Assembly: GCA_002746395.1 (NCBI GenBank)
Contig: NVXA01000010.1
Span: forward strand, 14,624-31,963
Direction of reading: 5' to 3'
Source of the DNA: Paracoccaceae bacterium
GTDB lineage: Bacteria > Pseudomonadota > Alphaproteobacteria > Rhodobacterales > Rhodobacteraceae
Length of the DNA stretch: 17,340 bases
In this document: positions 8,389-15,257 of the stretch, in pieces
Layout of the letters: each line of letters opens with the position of its first letter
Numbering within the stretch: position 1 is the stretch's first letter
Notes under the pieces: generated by a model
The model's input: the letters and a program-made list of their open reading frames with translations, nothing else
Databases searched by the model: none
Told to the model about the DNA's origin: nothing
Position numbers and translations under genes: made by a program

Positions 8389-8409
8389 AATGTGAACATC
8401 ATTTACATT
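8389..8409. promoter_or_regulatory. Candidate TetR operator 2
   Basis: This 21-bp palindrome has left arm AATGTGAA and right arm TTTACATT around a 5-base centre (7 of 8 arm positions pair). It ends one base before the ribosome site of the DUF2852 gene (AAAGGA, 8411-8416). Binding here would cover the likely transcription start, which fits repression. Confidence 0.55.
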
Positions 8410-8424
8410 GAAAGGAACACAGAT

Positions 8425-8859
8425 ATGAACTCTCCGGCGCACCTCCTTGAACAAGCACGGGACAAGCTGGACGAACACGGGACGAAAGCGTGGATCGCCA
8501 CAATGATCCTCGGATTTATCTTTCTGTGGCCAGTTGGCCTCGTCATCCTCTTTTATATGATCGGAACAAATCGCATGGGCAAGAATTGCAATCGTAGTAA
8601 ATGGCACCGTCGTGGCCGCCACAGTTTCACCACCGGTAACACAGCATTTGACGCTTACCGTGACGAAACAATCAAGCGTCTGGAAGATGAACAAAACGCT
8701 TTCCAGAACTTCCTTGGCAACCTGCGCGCCTCTAAGGACCGTGTCGAATTTGACCAGTTCATGCGCGAACAGAACGCAAAAGACGTAACCCCCGAGTCAA
8801 CATCGAGCGAAACCCGTACATCTGAATATCCGGGCAATCCGGCACAGGCACCGGCCTAA
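8425..8859 (+). CDS. DUF2852 domain protein, one membrane helix
   Basis: The 144-residue protein has one strong membrane helix (about 24-46, ending WPVGLVILFYMIG), a basic linker (KWHRRGRH, 59-66), and then the DUF2852 hallmark. That hallmark is the phrase NTAFDAYRDETIKRLEDEQ (72-90), followed by a charged, probably coiled-coil helix running to about 115 (FDQFMREQ). The tail is disordered and rich in Ser, Thr and Pro. The family is common in Rhodobacterales and has no known function. The start is ATG 8425, with AAAGGA eight bases upstream; the frame is open back to 8359, but that would include both operator and promoter. It is the first gene after the paired palindromes and probably the main TetR target. 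Confidence 0.85.
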   Translation: MNSPAHLLEQARDKLDEHGTKAWIATMILGFIFLWPVGLVILFYMIGTNRMGKNCNRSKWHRRGRHSFTTGNTAFDAYRDETIKRLEDEQNAFQNFLGNLRASKDRVEFDQFMREQNAKDVTPESTSSETRTSEYPGNPAQAPA

Positions 8860-8865
8860 ACAACT

Positions 8866-8883
8866 CCCCCGCGCAAGCGGGGG
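8866..8883 (+). other. Intercistronic hairpin with GCAA tetraloop
   Basis: CCCCCGC (8866-8872) pairs with GCGGGGG (8877-8883) around a GNRA-type GCAA loop. It sits between the DUF2852 and RDD genes and is followed by CTTACCTT rather than a T run. It may be a weak terminator or an RNA-stabilising element. Confidence 0.5.
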
Positions 8884-8907
8884 CTTACCTTACACAGTGG
8901 AGCTAAA

Positions 8908-9363
8908 ATGACAGATTATGACGCCGCCTACACAGGCCTGCCAGACCCGGAGTTGGACAGCCAGTTTTATGACAACGTTCCTACTCGCCGTCTTGTGGCT
9001 TGGGTTTTCGATGGAATAATTACCTTTGCTATAACTTTGCTAATCGGCATTTTCACTATCGGAATCGGTTTTTTCATTTTCCCGTTCATTTGGTTGGTCG
9101 TCGGATTGCTGTACCGCACATTCACCATCGCCTCCAAATCCGCTACTTGGGGTATGCGAATGGTCGGGATCGAATTTCGCGATAAAGACGGTCAAAAGCT
9201 AAGCACCAAACTGGCCTTGGCGCATACAGTGATATTTATTATCGGCACGGGATTCTTCATTATTCAAATCCTTAGCATCGTGTTGATCCTGACCAGTCGT
9301 TACGGTCAAAGTGTCCAAGACATGATCCTCGGCACAACGGCAATTAACCGCCCTCTAAATTAA
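8908..9363 (+). CDS. RDD family membrane protein
   Basis: This 151-residue protein matches the RDD family. The first helix opens with RRLVAWVFDG (27-36), which holds the conserved Arg and Asp. A second helix spans about 50-70 and a third about 108-128. The loop SKSATWGMRMVGIEF (76-90) is the usual RDD segment between helices 2 and 3, and the end RYGQSVQDMILGT is also typical. RDD proteins are small inner-membrane proteins; some have been linked to ion transport, but no specific role can be given. The start is ATG 8908, with TGGAG at 8898-8902. It follows the DUF2852 gene by 48 bases with a hairpin between, so the two are probably co-transcribed under the same TetR regulator. Confidence 0.85.
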   Translation: MTDYDAAYTGLPDPELDSQFYDNVPTRRLVAWVFDGIITFAITLLIGIFTIGIGFFIFPFIWLVVGLLYRTFTIASKSATWGMRMVGIEFRDKDGQKLSTKLALAHTVIFIIGTGFFIIQILSIVLILTSRYGQSVQDMILGTTAINRPLN

Positions 9364-9384
9364 CGATTGCCCACACCACCTGTG

Positions 9385-9415
9385 CTTTGCTAGGGTTAAT
9401 TAAACTCTAGCAAAG
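9385..9415. repeat. 31-bp inverted repeat in the bpt upstream region
   Basis: CTTTGCTAGGGTT (9385-9397) and AACTCTAGCAAAG (9403-9415) form a 13-bp stem with one G-T wobble and a 5-base centre. It is 10 bases before the bpt start and 21 bases after the RDD stop. The left arm contains GCTAGGGT, which resembles an alphaproteobacterial -10 element, so the repeat could be an operator. It could also end the RDD transcript, since TATTTCGTTT follows. Confidence 0.7.
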
Positions 9416-9425
9416 TATTTCGTTT

Positions 9426-10244
9426 ATGCGCCACACGCTTCCAACCGCGCCCCAGTTCTATGTGACGGCCCCGCAACCCTGTCCCTATCTCGATGGTAAG
9501 GTAGAGCGTAAGTTGTTTACGGCGCTGTTTGGCGACGGTGCAAAAACCTTGAACGACAGTCTTTCGGCCCAAGGGTTTCGGCGCTCCCAGAACGTTTTAT
9601 ACCGCCCGACATGCCCTGGATGTTCCGCTTGCATGTCCGCGCGTGTCGTTGCCGCTGGCTTTGAACCCTCCCGCAGCCAAAGGCGCGTGTTGAAACGCAA
9701 TCAAGCCCTTAGCCGCGAGGTCAAAGCCCCTTGGGCGACCGAGGAACATTACGAACTATTCGAAAAATACCTAGACCACCGCCACGCTGACGGCGGCATG
9801 GCTGGCATGGATATGTATGAATTCGCCGCCATGATCGAAGAAACGCCCGTGCAAAGCCGCGTGATCGAATATTACGAAACAGACGATAGAGGCAAAAAAA
9901 TTCTGAAAGCCGCTTGCCTGACAGATGTGCTTCATGACGGCCTATCAATGGTCTATTCCTTCTTTGACCCTGATTTGAAAAACCGCTCCATGGGGGCGTT
10001 TATCATCCTCGATCATATCCGCATGGCCCGCGAAGCAGGGTTGCCGTACGTTTACCTAGGGTTCTGGGTGCCGGGCAGTCAAAAGATGAACTACAAGGCA
10101 AACTACCGCCCGCTGGAAGTTTTTAAAGACGGTATCTGGCACCCTCTAACAGACGAGATGGTCGAGGATGTCAGCGATGATCCACTCGGGAACGATCCGG
10201 TCGCAGAACAGGTTGCCGCAATCCACCTCCCCCCACAGACTTAA
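9426..10244 (+). CDS. bpt: Aspartate/glutamate leucyltransferase (Bpt; bacterial N-end rule)
   Basis: This enzyme attaches Leu from Leu-tRNA to proteins with N-terminal Asp or Glu, marking them for ClpS/ClpAP degradation (EC 2.3.2.29). The 272-residue length is typical for the ATE/Bpt family. Family features are the N-terminal Cys19 and the Cys cluster CPGCSAC (Cys63, Cys66, Cys69), followed by SARV. The C-terminal transferase signature [20 protein letters not shown] is at 210-229. Arginyltransferases share the fold, but bacterial members of this length are normally leucyltransferases. No Shine-Dalgarno is visible before ATG 9426, and a large inverted repeat lies just upstream. A strong terminator follows, so it is probably a single-gene unit. 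Confidence 0.92.
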   Translation: MRHTLPTAPQFYVTAPQPCPYLDGKVERKLFTALFGDGAKTLNDSLSAQGFRRSQNVLYRPTCPGCSACMSARVVAAGFEPSRSQRRVLKRNQALSREVKAPWATEEHYELFEKYLDHRHADGGMAGMDMYEFAAMIEETPVQSRVIEYYETDDRGKKILKAACLTDVLHDGLSMVYSFFDPDLKNRSMGAFIILDHIRMAREAGLPYVYLGFWVPGSQKMNYKANYRPLEVFKDGIWHPLTDEMVEDVSDDPLGNDPVAEQVAAIHLPPQT

Positions 10245-10255
10245 ATAACTCCACA

Positions 10256-10287
10256 AAAAAGGCCTCGATTTTAATCGAGGCCTTTTT
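10256..10287. terminator. Bidirectional terminator between bpt and dctM
   Basis: A 14-bp stem pairs AAAAAGGCCTCGAT (10256-10269) with ATCGAGGCCTTTTT (10274-10287) around a 4-base loop. It has A and T runs on both sides, so it can work for both convergent units. It lies 11 bases after bpt and 18 bases from the dctM stop. Confidence 0.9.
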
Positions 10288-10305
10288 GCTTATCTTGTGT
10301 GAGGA

Positions 10306-12663
10306 TCAGCTCAACAGGTTTGGAATGATCGTCACAACGCTTGGGAAGAACCACAGCAGCAGCAACCCGAACACCTGAATAAGCACGAACGGGATCACAC
10401 CACGATAGATATGCGCCGTTGTCACGCTCGCCGGAGCAACACCGCGCAAGTAGAACAGCGCGAAGCCGAACGGCGGGGTCAAGAAGCTGGTTTGCAGGTT
10501 CACCGCAATCATGATCGTCACCCATTTAGGGTCCATCGTGCCGCCGTAGATAACAGGCCCAACGATGGGAATAACGATGTAAATGATCTCCAGAAAATCG
10601 AGGACGAAACCAAGGAAGAACAGCACTGCCATCACGATCAGGAAGACCACCCACTCACGCTCAAAGCTGCGCAGGAACGACTGGATATAATGCTCTCCAC
10701 CAAACGAGATGATCACGAGGTTCAACATTTGCGAGCCGATCAGGATCGCGAAAACCATCGACGTCACCTTGGCGGTTTCGCGCACAACCGGCGTTAACAC
10801 GGCCGTTTTCCATAGCGTCCAACAAGCAAACAACAGCCCGCCCATGGCAATGTGGTAGAAAATCAGCGATGCGATGATCGCAATCCAGTTTTCGAACTTC
10901 ACATCCGAGATATTGGCGCGGAGGTCAAAGTTGATACCAACAAGCAACAACAGAACCATGGCAAAAGCGGTTACCAGAATGATTTTTCCTGTGCCGCCTT
11001 CGTCCTGCAATTTGCGGAACGCCGCCAACATGATCGCCCCGCCCGCACCAAGTGCGGCCGCAGGTGTCGGGTTGGTAATGCCCCCAAGGATCGAACCAAG
11101 CACCGCGATAATCAAAATCAGCGGCGGGAACACGACGCGTAGAATATCATTCGCGGCCAATCGTTTCGCGGCAACTTTAATGCCGACGAACATCACCGCA
11201 AACGGTATCGCCTGTAGTGCAAAAATCGTCCCCGACGAGGATTGAGGGCCAAGCAGCAGAATATCCACCAACAGCGACAGACCAATACCGACTCCACCGA
11301 TATAAAGTGGGCGTTTTTCCTCGTTCGGTGCGATGCCGTATGCCGTTGTTAGCATCAGCGCGAATAGAACCAGAATTTTAATCAGGCCAGATCCGATAGG
11401 TGCGGCGTTGGCAATAACCTCGGCACGAACTTCTTCGATCTGCTCTGGTGTCCGGCGCCGTTCTTCGGATGTTAGACCACCGCCAGATGCCTCGATTTCG
11501 GCCTGCACAGCAATCGCTTTGTCCCAAGCTTCCTGACCGTGTAGTTCGATCATCGACGCCTGACACTGCTCGCCTACATTCGTGCGAAGCTCGGCTTGCG
11601 TACCAACGCCCGCAACAGTTGAAACATATGTACTTTGACTGCCAACAAGATTGAACGACGACGCCGCAATTGCGAACAGGATGATGCCCGTGGGAACACC
11701 CAGCAACCAAAGTAGTTTATGGTTGCGGCTTGTACGCGGACCATCCGACGCCTCAACGTGGATAGGCGGCGCTTTTGATGGGTTCAGCAACGCATAGCCA
11801 AAGGCATACGCACCATAAAGGAACGCCAGCATGATACCCGGCAACAACGCTGCCTTAAACAATGTACCAACCGACAAAACAGCCGCCTGCCCCAGATACG
11901 TCAACGCATCGGTACAACCGGCCTCCATTGCGCGGCCTTCTTGTGCTGCAGAATAGATGTCACCCGCCAACGTACCAAGTAGAACGATAACAATGGAAGG
12001 CGGAATAATCTGTCCAAGCGTTCCCGACGCCGCGATAACCCCCGTCGCCAGTTCCGGCGAATAGTTATGCCGCAGCATGGTCGGCAACGTCAGCAGCCCC
12101 ATGGTCACAACAGTCGCGCCAACAATACCGGTGGAAGCCGCAAGGAACGCCCCAACCACCACAACCGACACGGCCAAACCTCCCGGCAGCGGACCGAACA
12201 CACGCCCCATAGTTGTTAACAAATCCTCAGCGATTTTGGAACGCTCAAGCATAATACCCATAAGTACAAACATCGCCACCGCCAGCAGTGTCTCAATCGA
12301 CTGCCCTGCAATGACCCGTTCATTCATACGGTTTGCAATGAACGAAATATTCCGGTTCATCGCAGTTTCCCAGCCACCATTCAGCAGCGGTTCCATCGTT
12401 ATCGGTAATTCGGGATACTTGAATATCGAAATAGCCTTCCGATCGACACCCGAATTCAACAAGTTTGCGTATGCATCACTGGAGGTGTCCAACACCTCTT
12501 TCAGCAGCAAGCCGGAACTGTCCAGCATGGCCAGAATACCAAAAGAAATCGTCGCGGCACCACCGATAGCAAAAGCCACCGGAAAGCCTGACATAATTCC
12601 GCCAAACAGGCAGATAAACACAATAATCAGGCCTATTTCAACGCCATCTAGTCCGAAGAGCAT
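10306..12663 (-). CDS. dctM: TRAP transporter large permease DctM, long form
   Basis: This is the main membrane subunit of a Na+-driven tripartite TRAP uptake system. At 785 residues it is far longer than the usual 425-450. The N-terminal half shows the family pattern (GFPVAFAIGG at 26-35; AASTGIVGATVVTMG at 175-189; ASGTLGQIIPPSIVIVLLG at 212-230). About 60 extra residues lie at 55-115. About 200 extra residues lie at 300-505; these hold additional helices (about 315-340, 425-445, 452-472, 478-498) around a soluble, charged segment (345-425). The second-half motif is NPTPAAALGA (531-540), where most DctM have TPTEAAA. A ribosome site (AGGA) lies 8 bases before ATG, and the dctQ stop is 15 bases upstream. 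It is the last gene of dctP-dctQ-dctM. Confidence 0.93.
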   Translation of the reverse strand: MLFGLDGVEIGLIIVFICLFGGIMSGFPVAFAIGGAATISFGILAMLDSSGLLLKEVLDTSSDAYANLLNSGVDRKAISIFKYPELPITMEPLLNGGWETAMNRNISFIANRMNERVIAGQSIETLLAVAMFVLMGIMLERSKIAEDLLTTMGRVFGPLPGGLAVSVVVVGAFLAASTGIVGATVVTMGLLTLPTMLRHNYSPELATGVIAASGTLGQIIPPSIVIVLLGTLAGDIYSAAQEGRAMEAGCTDALTYLGQAAVLSVGTLFKAALLPGIMLAFLYGAYAFGYALLNPSKAPPIHVEASDGPRTSRNHKLLWLLGVPTGIILFAIAASSFNLVGSQSTYVSTVAGVGTQAELRTNVGEQCQASMIELHGQEAWDKAIAVQAEIEASGGGLTSEERRRTPEQIEEVRAEVIANAAPIGSGLIKILVLFALMLTTAYGIAPNEEKRPLYIGGVGIGLSLLVDILLLGPQSSSGTIFALQAIPFAVMFVGIKVAAKRLAANDILRVVFPPLILIIAVLGSILGGITNPTPAAALGAGGAIMLAAFRKLQDEGGTGKIILVTAFAMVLLLLVGINFDLRANISDVKFENWIAIIASLIFYHIAMGGLLFACWTLWKTAVLTPVVRETAKVTSMVFAILIGSQMLNLVIISFGGEHYIQSFLRSFEREWVVFLIVMAVLFFLGFVLDFLEIIYIVIPIVGPVIYGGTMDPKWVTIMIAVNLQTSFLTPPFGFALFYLRGVAPASVTTAHIYRGVIPFVLIQVFGLLLLWFFPSVVTIIPNLLS

Positions 12664-12678
12664 TATATTATCCTACCT

Positions 12679-13572
12679 TTAGTGTGCTGCGGCGGCTATT
12701 TCAGCCGTCTCGTCGTTCGACTCGTCCAGTTGCTGGTATTTACCTGCACTGGCCTCGCCCTCTATAAATTCCAGCATAGAGCGCCAGAAGAACGTCAAAC
12801 CTTGTATGAACATCATACCTGCAAAACTGATCAGCAGAATTTTGAACAAGAAATAGGCGTCAAACCCGTTTGGCGAAAACCCGATGGTTTCCACATTCCA
12901 TTTCAACAGACGCGCCTTGCGTTCAAGCAGTTCAAGGCTGTCGGCCACGGAAACTTTCGGGGTAACCAGATGGCGCCACATAAAGAACCAGCCGAACATC
13001 CAGATGATTGTCATGAACGGAATGATAAAGAACAACGAACCAAACATGTCCACAACCCGTTTGGCGCGGTGCCGCATCCCTGCGTAAAACAAATCAACCC
13101 GCACATGGCCGCCCTGGACAAACGTATAAGACGCCGCCAGACACACGATCAGGGCATTGTAGAATTTCAATTCCTCACCGTACCAGCTTAGATCGCGGGT
13201 AAAGGCATAACCGAACGGGCTGATCGAAATCTCGGCGACTTTGAAAATCCGTTGCAGGAATACGATCATGATTTGTTGTAAAACCATGAACAATGAGGCC
13301 CATGCGAAGAAGCGGCCAACCGTGTTGGCAAATGCCTCGAATCCGCGAACTACGGCCCACAAGAACTTGCGGTAAAACGCGCCAACGACGGTCATTACCA
13401 AGAATATATCGAAAATAACGAAGAACAACTCTTTTGAAGCGCCATAATAGATGAAGCGCACCATCGCCGTTTTATCGGACCAGTCCAGCCATGCGGAAGG
13501 ATTGAAAATAACGTAGAACAGGTTCACAAAACCCATGCCGATGTTGGTGAACACCCAAATAATAAAATCCAT
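12679..13572 (-). CDS. dctQ: TRAP transporter small permease DctQ, long form
   Basis: The 297-residue membrane protein is the small permease of the TRAP system and pairs with DctM. The family signature FVQGGHVRVDLFYAGM is followed by the usual last two helices. It is longer than common DctQ proteins (160-200 residues), with two extra N-terminal helices (about 1-70) and a long loop between the last helices (VSVADSLELLERKARLLKW). Long DctQ with long DctM is known in the FcbT/TakP-type TRAP subgroup. The start ATG is at 13572, with GAGGGA about 11 bases upstream; the open frame back to 13626 runs through the terminator behind dctP and is rejected. The C-terminus is acidic and cytoplasmic. Confidence 0.9.
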   Translation of the reverse strand: MDFIIWVFTNIGMGFVNLFYVIFNPSAWLDWSDKTAMVRFIYYGASKELFFVIFDIFLVMTVVGAFYRKFLWAVVRGFEAFANTVGRFFAWASLFMVLQQIMIVFLQRIFKVAEISISPFGYAFTRDLSWYGEELKFYNALIVCLAASYTFVQGGHVRVDLFYAGMRHRAKRVVDMFGSLFFIIPFMTIIWMFGWFFMWRHLVTPKVSVADSLELLERKARLLKWNVETIGFSPNGFDAYFLFKILLISFAGMMFIQGLTFFWRSMLEFIEGEASAGKYQQLDESNDETAEIAAAAH

Positions 13573-13624
13573 AGTGCAGAAGTCCCTCGTTAGACGCTTG
13601 CCCCTTCTAACCGTGCAAGTCGTC

Positions 13625-13658
13625 AAAAAAACCTTCCCCCCGAAAACGGGGAAAAGGT
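13625..13658 (-). terminator. Intrinsic terminator between dctP and dctQ
   Basis: On the minus strand ACCTTTTCCCCG (13658-13647) pairs with CGGGGGGAAGGT (13642-13631) over 12 positions, two of them G-T, with loop TTTT and a run of six T after it. It sits inside the operon, 25 bases after the dctP stop. It should reduce read-through so that the binding protein is made in excess over the permeases. Confidence 0.8.
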
Positions 13659-13683
13659 AAATTCAGGTACGATTATTAATCGC

Positions 13684-14775
13684 TTAACGGTTAGCCAGAA
13701 CGCGGTCGCGCTGCGCAACATAGAAACCGTCCGACTTGGAAATCCAAGCAGAGGATTTTGCCACAGACGCTTCAAAGCTGGCACGGATACGAACAAACAG
13801 TTCGTCATCCATGAATTCATCCATAACTTCAGCAGAAGCCACACCGAACGCATCCCATACGTCGTCGCTGAACTGAAGGGTTTGAACACCCTGCGCTTCA
13901 AGACGCTTAAGGGCCGCACCGTTGTTTGCCAATGTCAGCGACAGATTGTGATTGGTTGTAGCCAATGTTGCCTGCTCGATGATTGTCTGGTGTGCCGTGG
14001 ACAGACCTTCGAATACGCTGCGGTTTACACCAAGTGCAAGACCGGAACCAGCTTCGTGGAAACCAGCGGTGTAATACACTTTCGCAACTTCCTGGAAGCC
14101 AGCGCGTTCATCAGCCCATGGGCCAACCCACTCAAGGCCGTCCAAAGCACCGGACGATAGCGCTTGATAAAGCTCGCCGCCTGGAATGTTCTGAACAGAT
14201 GCGCCCAGTTTACCCAGTGCTTTACCACCAAGACCCGGCATGCGGAATTTAAGGCCGTTGAAGTCTTCTGCAGATTTGATTTCGGAACGGAACCACCCAC
14301 CAGACTGCGAACCGGAGTTACCAGCCAAGAACGATTTCAGGCCAAAGATTTCGCCAAGTTCGTTGTGAAGCTCTTTACCACCGTCATGGTTGTACCAGTT
14401 GGTCAGCTCTTGGGCTGTTGCACCAAAAGGAACCGATGTGAAGTATGCGAAACCAGGATGTTGACCCAAGTAGTAGTAATCAGCGGAGTGATACATATCA
14501 GCCTGACCAGAAGTCACAGCGTCAAACACTTCAAGCGCGCCAACCAACTCGCCCGGAGCTTTCTTGTCGATTGTCAACTCACCGTCAGACATCGCGGTTA
14601 CTGTTTCAGCAAAGTGAACAGCAGCGTCATCAAGAACAGCAAAGCCGTGTGGCCAAGATGTAACCATAGTCAACGTACGCTTACCCTGTGCAATTGCAGG
14701 GGCCGCGAGCGTTGTGGATGCAGCAACCGCTGCACCGCCAAGTGCGGAATTTCTTAGAAAAGAACGACGATCCAT
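13684..14775 (-). CDS. dctP: TRAP transporter substrate-binding protein DctP, TakP-like (2-oxoacid type predicted)
   Basis: This 363-residue periplasmic binding protein has a twin-arginine export signal (DRRSFLRNS at 2-10, then an Ala-rich stretch to APAIAQ at 25-30). It resembles TakP of Rhodobacter sphaeroides along its length: SADYYYLGQHP (97-107), SQSGGWFRSEI (156-166), LKFRMPG (175-181) and LEWVGP (214-219). In TakP a 2-oxoacid is held through a Na+ ion by Gln, Glu and Trp, with help from Arg and Tyr. Here Gln157, Arg178, Glu215, Trp216 and Tyr100-102 occupy the matching places. A 2-oxoacid such as pyruvate or 2-oxobutyrate is the best prediction; lactate or another organic acid remains possible. 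A strong ribosome site, GGGAGG, precedes ATG. It is the first gene of the operon. Confidence 0.92.
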   Translation of the reverse strand: MDRRSFLRNSALGGAAVAASTTLAAPAIAQGKRTLTMVTSWPHGFAVLDDAAVHFAETVTAMSDGELTIDKKAPGELVGALEVFDAVTSGQADMYHSADYYYLGQHPGFAYFTSVPFGATAQELTNWYNHDGGKELHNELGEIFGLKSFLAGNSGSQSGGWFRSEIKSAEDFNGLKFRMPGLGGKALGKLGASVQNIPGGELYQALSSGALDGLEWVGPWADERAGFQEVAKVYYTAGFHEAGSGLALGVNRSVFEGLSTAHQTIIEQATLATTNHNLSLTLANNGAALKRLEAQGVQTLQFSDDVWDAFGVASAEVMDEFMDDELFVRIRASFEASVAKSSAWISKSDGFYVAQRDRVLANR

Positions 14776-14867
14776 TAATAACCTCCCAGTTTATACTTCG
14801 CAGTCGTTGCGAAGCTGATCGAATAACATATTCTAAACTACTTAACCGCCACCATTATGCAACGCAT

Positions 14868-14899
14868 ATTTTAGCCAATTGGTCAGTTTTGCCGTCCAA
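14868..14899 (-). promoter_or_regulatory. Candidate dctPQM promoter
   Basis: On the minus strand GCTAAAAT (14875-14868) matches seven of eight positions of the alphaproteobacterial -10 consensus GCTANAWC. TTGGAC (14899-14894) lies 18 bases before it. The 8-bp palindrome CCAATTGG (14875-14882) sits between the two and could be a regulator site. The leader to dctP would be about 85 bases. Confidence 0.35.
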
Positions 14900-14950
14900 T
14901 TTCAATGCCATCAAGACTCCCTAACCCACACACGATACAGCTCAGTGCAG

Positions 14951-14971
14951 TTTGCGCACCGCAAATTGCGG
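14951..14971. promoter_or_regulatory. Two overlapping palindromes in the dctP-ilvB divergent region
   Basis: TTTGCG-CAC-CGCAAA (14951-14965) overlaps CCGCAA-A-TTGCGG (14959-14971), so the half site CGCAA is shared. Both are perfect. The pair lies upstream of both divergent promoters, about 175 bases from dctP and 80 bases before the ilvB -35. It looks like a regulator binding site; the protein is unknown. The rest of 14776-15051 is AT-rich and holds no gene that I can see. Confidence 0.5.
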
Positions 14972-15051
14972 ATTAATACCTAATTATCTAATTCAACGCA
15001 ATATAATGGCAAAAAAGATCACATATATGTAACTTAATTCAAAAAACCCTG

Positions 15052-15080
15052 TTGACCTTCCCAAGGCAGAATACTAAAAA
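15052..15080 (+). promoter_or_regulatory. Candidate ilvB promoter
   Basis: TTGACCT (15052-15058) is 14 bases from ACTAAAAA (15073-15080). This fits the alphaproteobacterial housekeeping pattern TTGACGS-N10-14-GCTANAWC well. Transcription would start near 15087, about 23 bases before the leader-peptide ATG and 170 bases before ilvB. Confidence 0.55.
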
Positions 15081-15109
15081 TTGTCAGTGACGAGGCGTAT
15101 TTAATTGAT

Positions 15110-15163
15110 ATGCCGGCGTCGCAAAAATACGTTTTTGTCCTATTCGTACCTTTATTGGCTTAA
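15110..15163 (+). CDS. ilvB leader peptide (17 residues)
   Basis: This short reading frame encodes MPASQKYVFVLFVPLLA. From residue 8 to 16 it has three Val codons (GTT, GTC, GTA), three Leu codons (CTA, TTA, TTG) and two Phe codons; several are probably infrequent in this genome. It ends 8 bases before an intrinsic terminator and 94 bases before the acetolactate synthase gene, and starts just after the predicted promoter. This is the layout of a transcription attenuator that reads charged Val-tRNA and Leu-tRNA. The ribosome site is weak (GAGG at 15092-15095). A small AAAAA-TACG-TTTTT hairpin lies inside the frame (15123-15136). Not experimentally supported; called from composition and position. 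Confidence 0.6.
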   Translation: MPASQKYVFVLFVPLLA

Positions 15164-15171
15164 ACGACCGC

Positions 15172-15195
15172 CCCCCTGCAATCAGGGGGTTTTTT
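15172..15195 (+). terminator. Attenuator-type terminator in the ilvB leader
   Basis: CCCCCTG (15172-15178) pairs with CAGGGGG (15183-15189) around loop CAAT, followed by six T (15190-15195). It is upstream of ilvB, not behind any normal-size plus-strand gene, so it most likely stops the ilvB transcript itself. I could not find an obvious antiterminator pairing by eye. Confidence 0.75.
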
Positions 15196-15257
15196 GTGGC
15201 CACTCTGGCCGCCCTATAATCGAAACGGGCTAACCCCCGAAAATTGGAGTAAATGCA

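Noticed and set aside
13573..13626. Upstream in-frame start for dctQ
   Set aside because: It would begin at the T run of the dctP-dctQ terminator and adds a basic 18-residue stretch unlike DctQ; ATG 13572 has a ribosome site and is followed directly by the first helix.
15021..15030. ACATATATGT palindrome as an Lrp or other regulator site before ilvB
   Set aside because: Short alternating A/T palindromes are frequent in AT-rich spacers; no second copy or fuller consensus was found.
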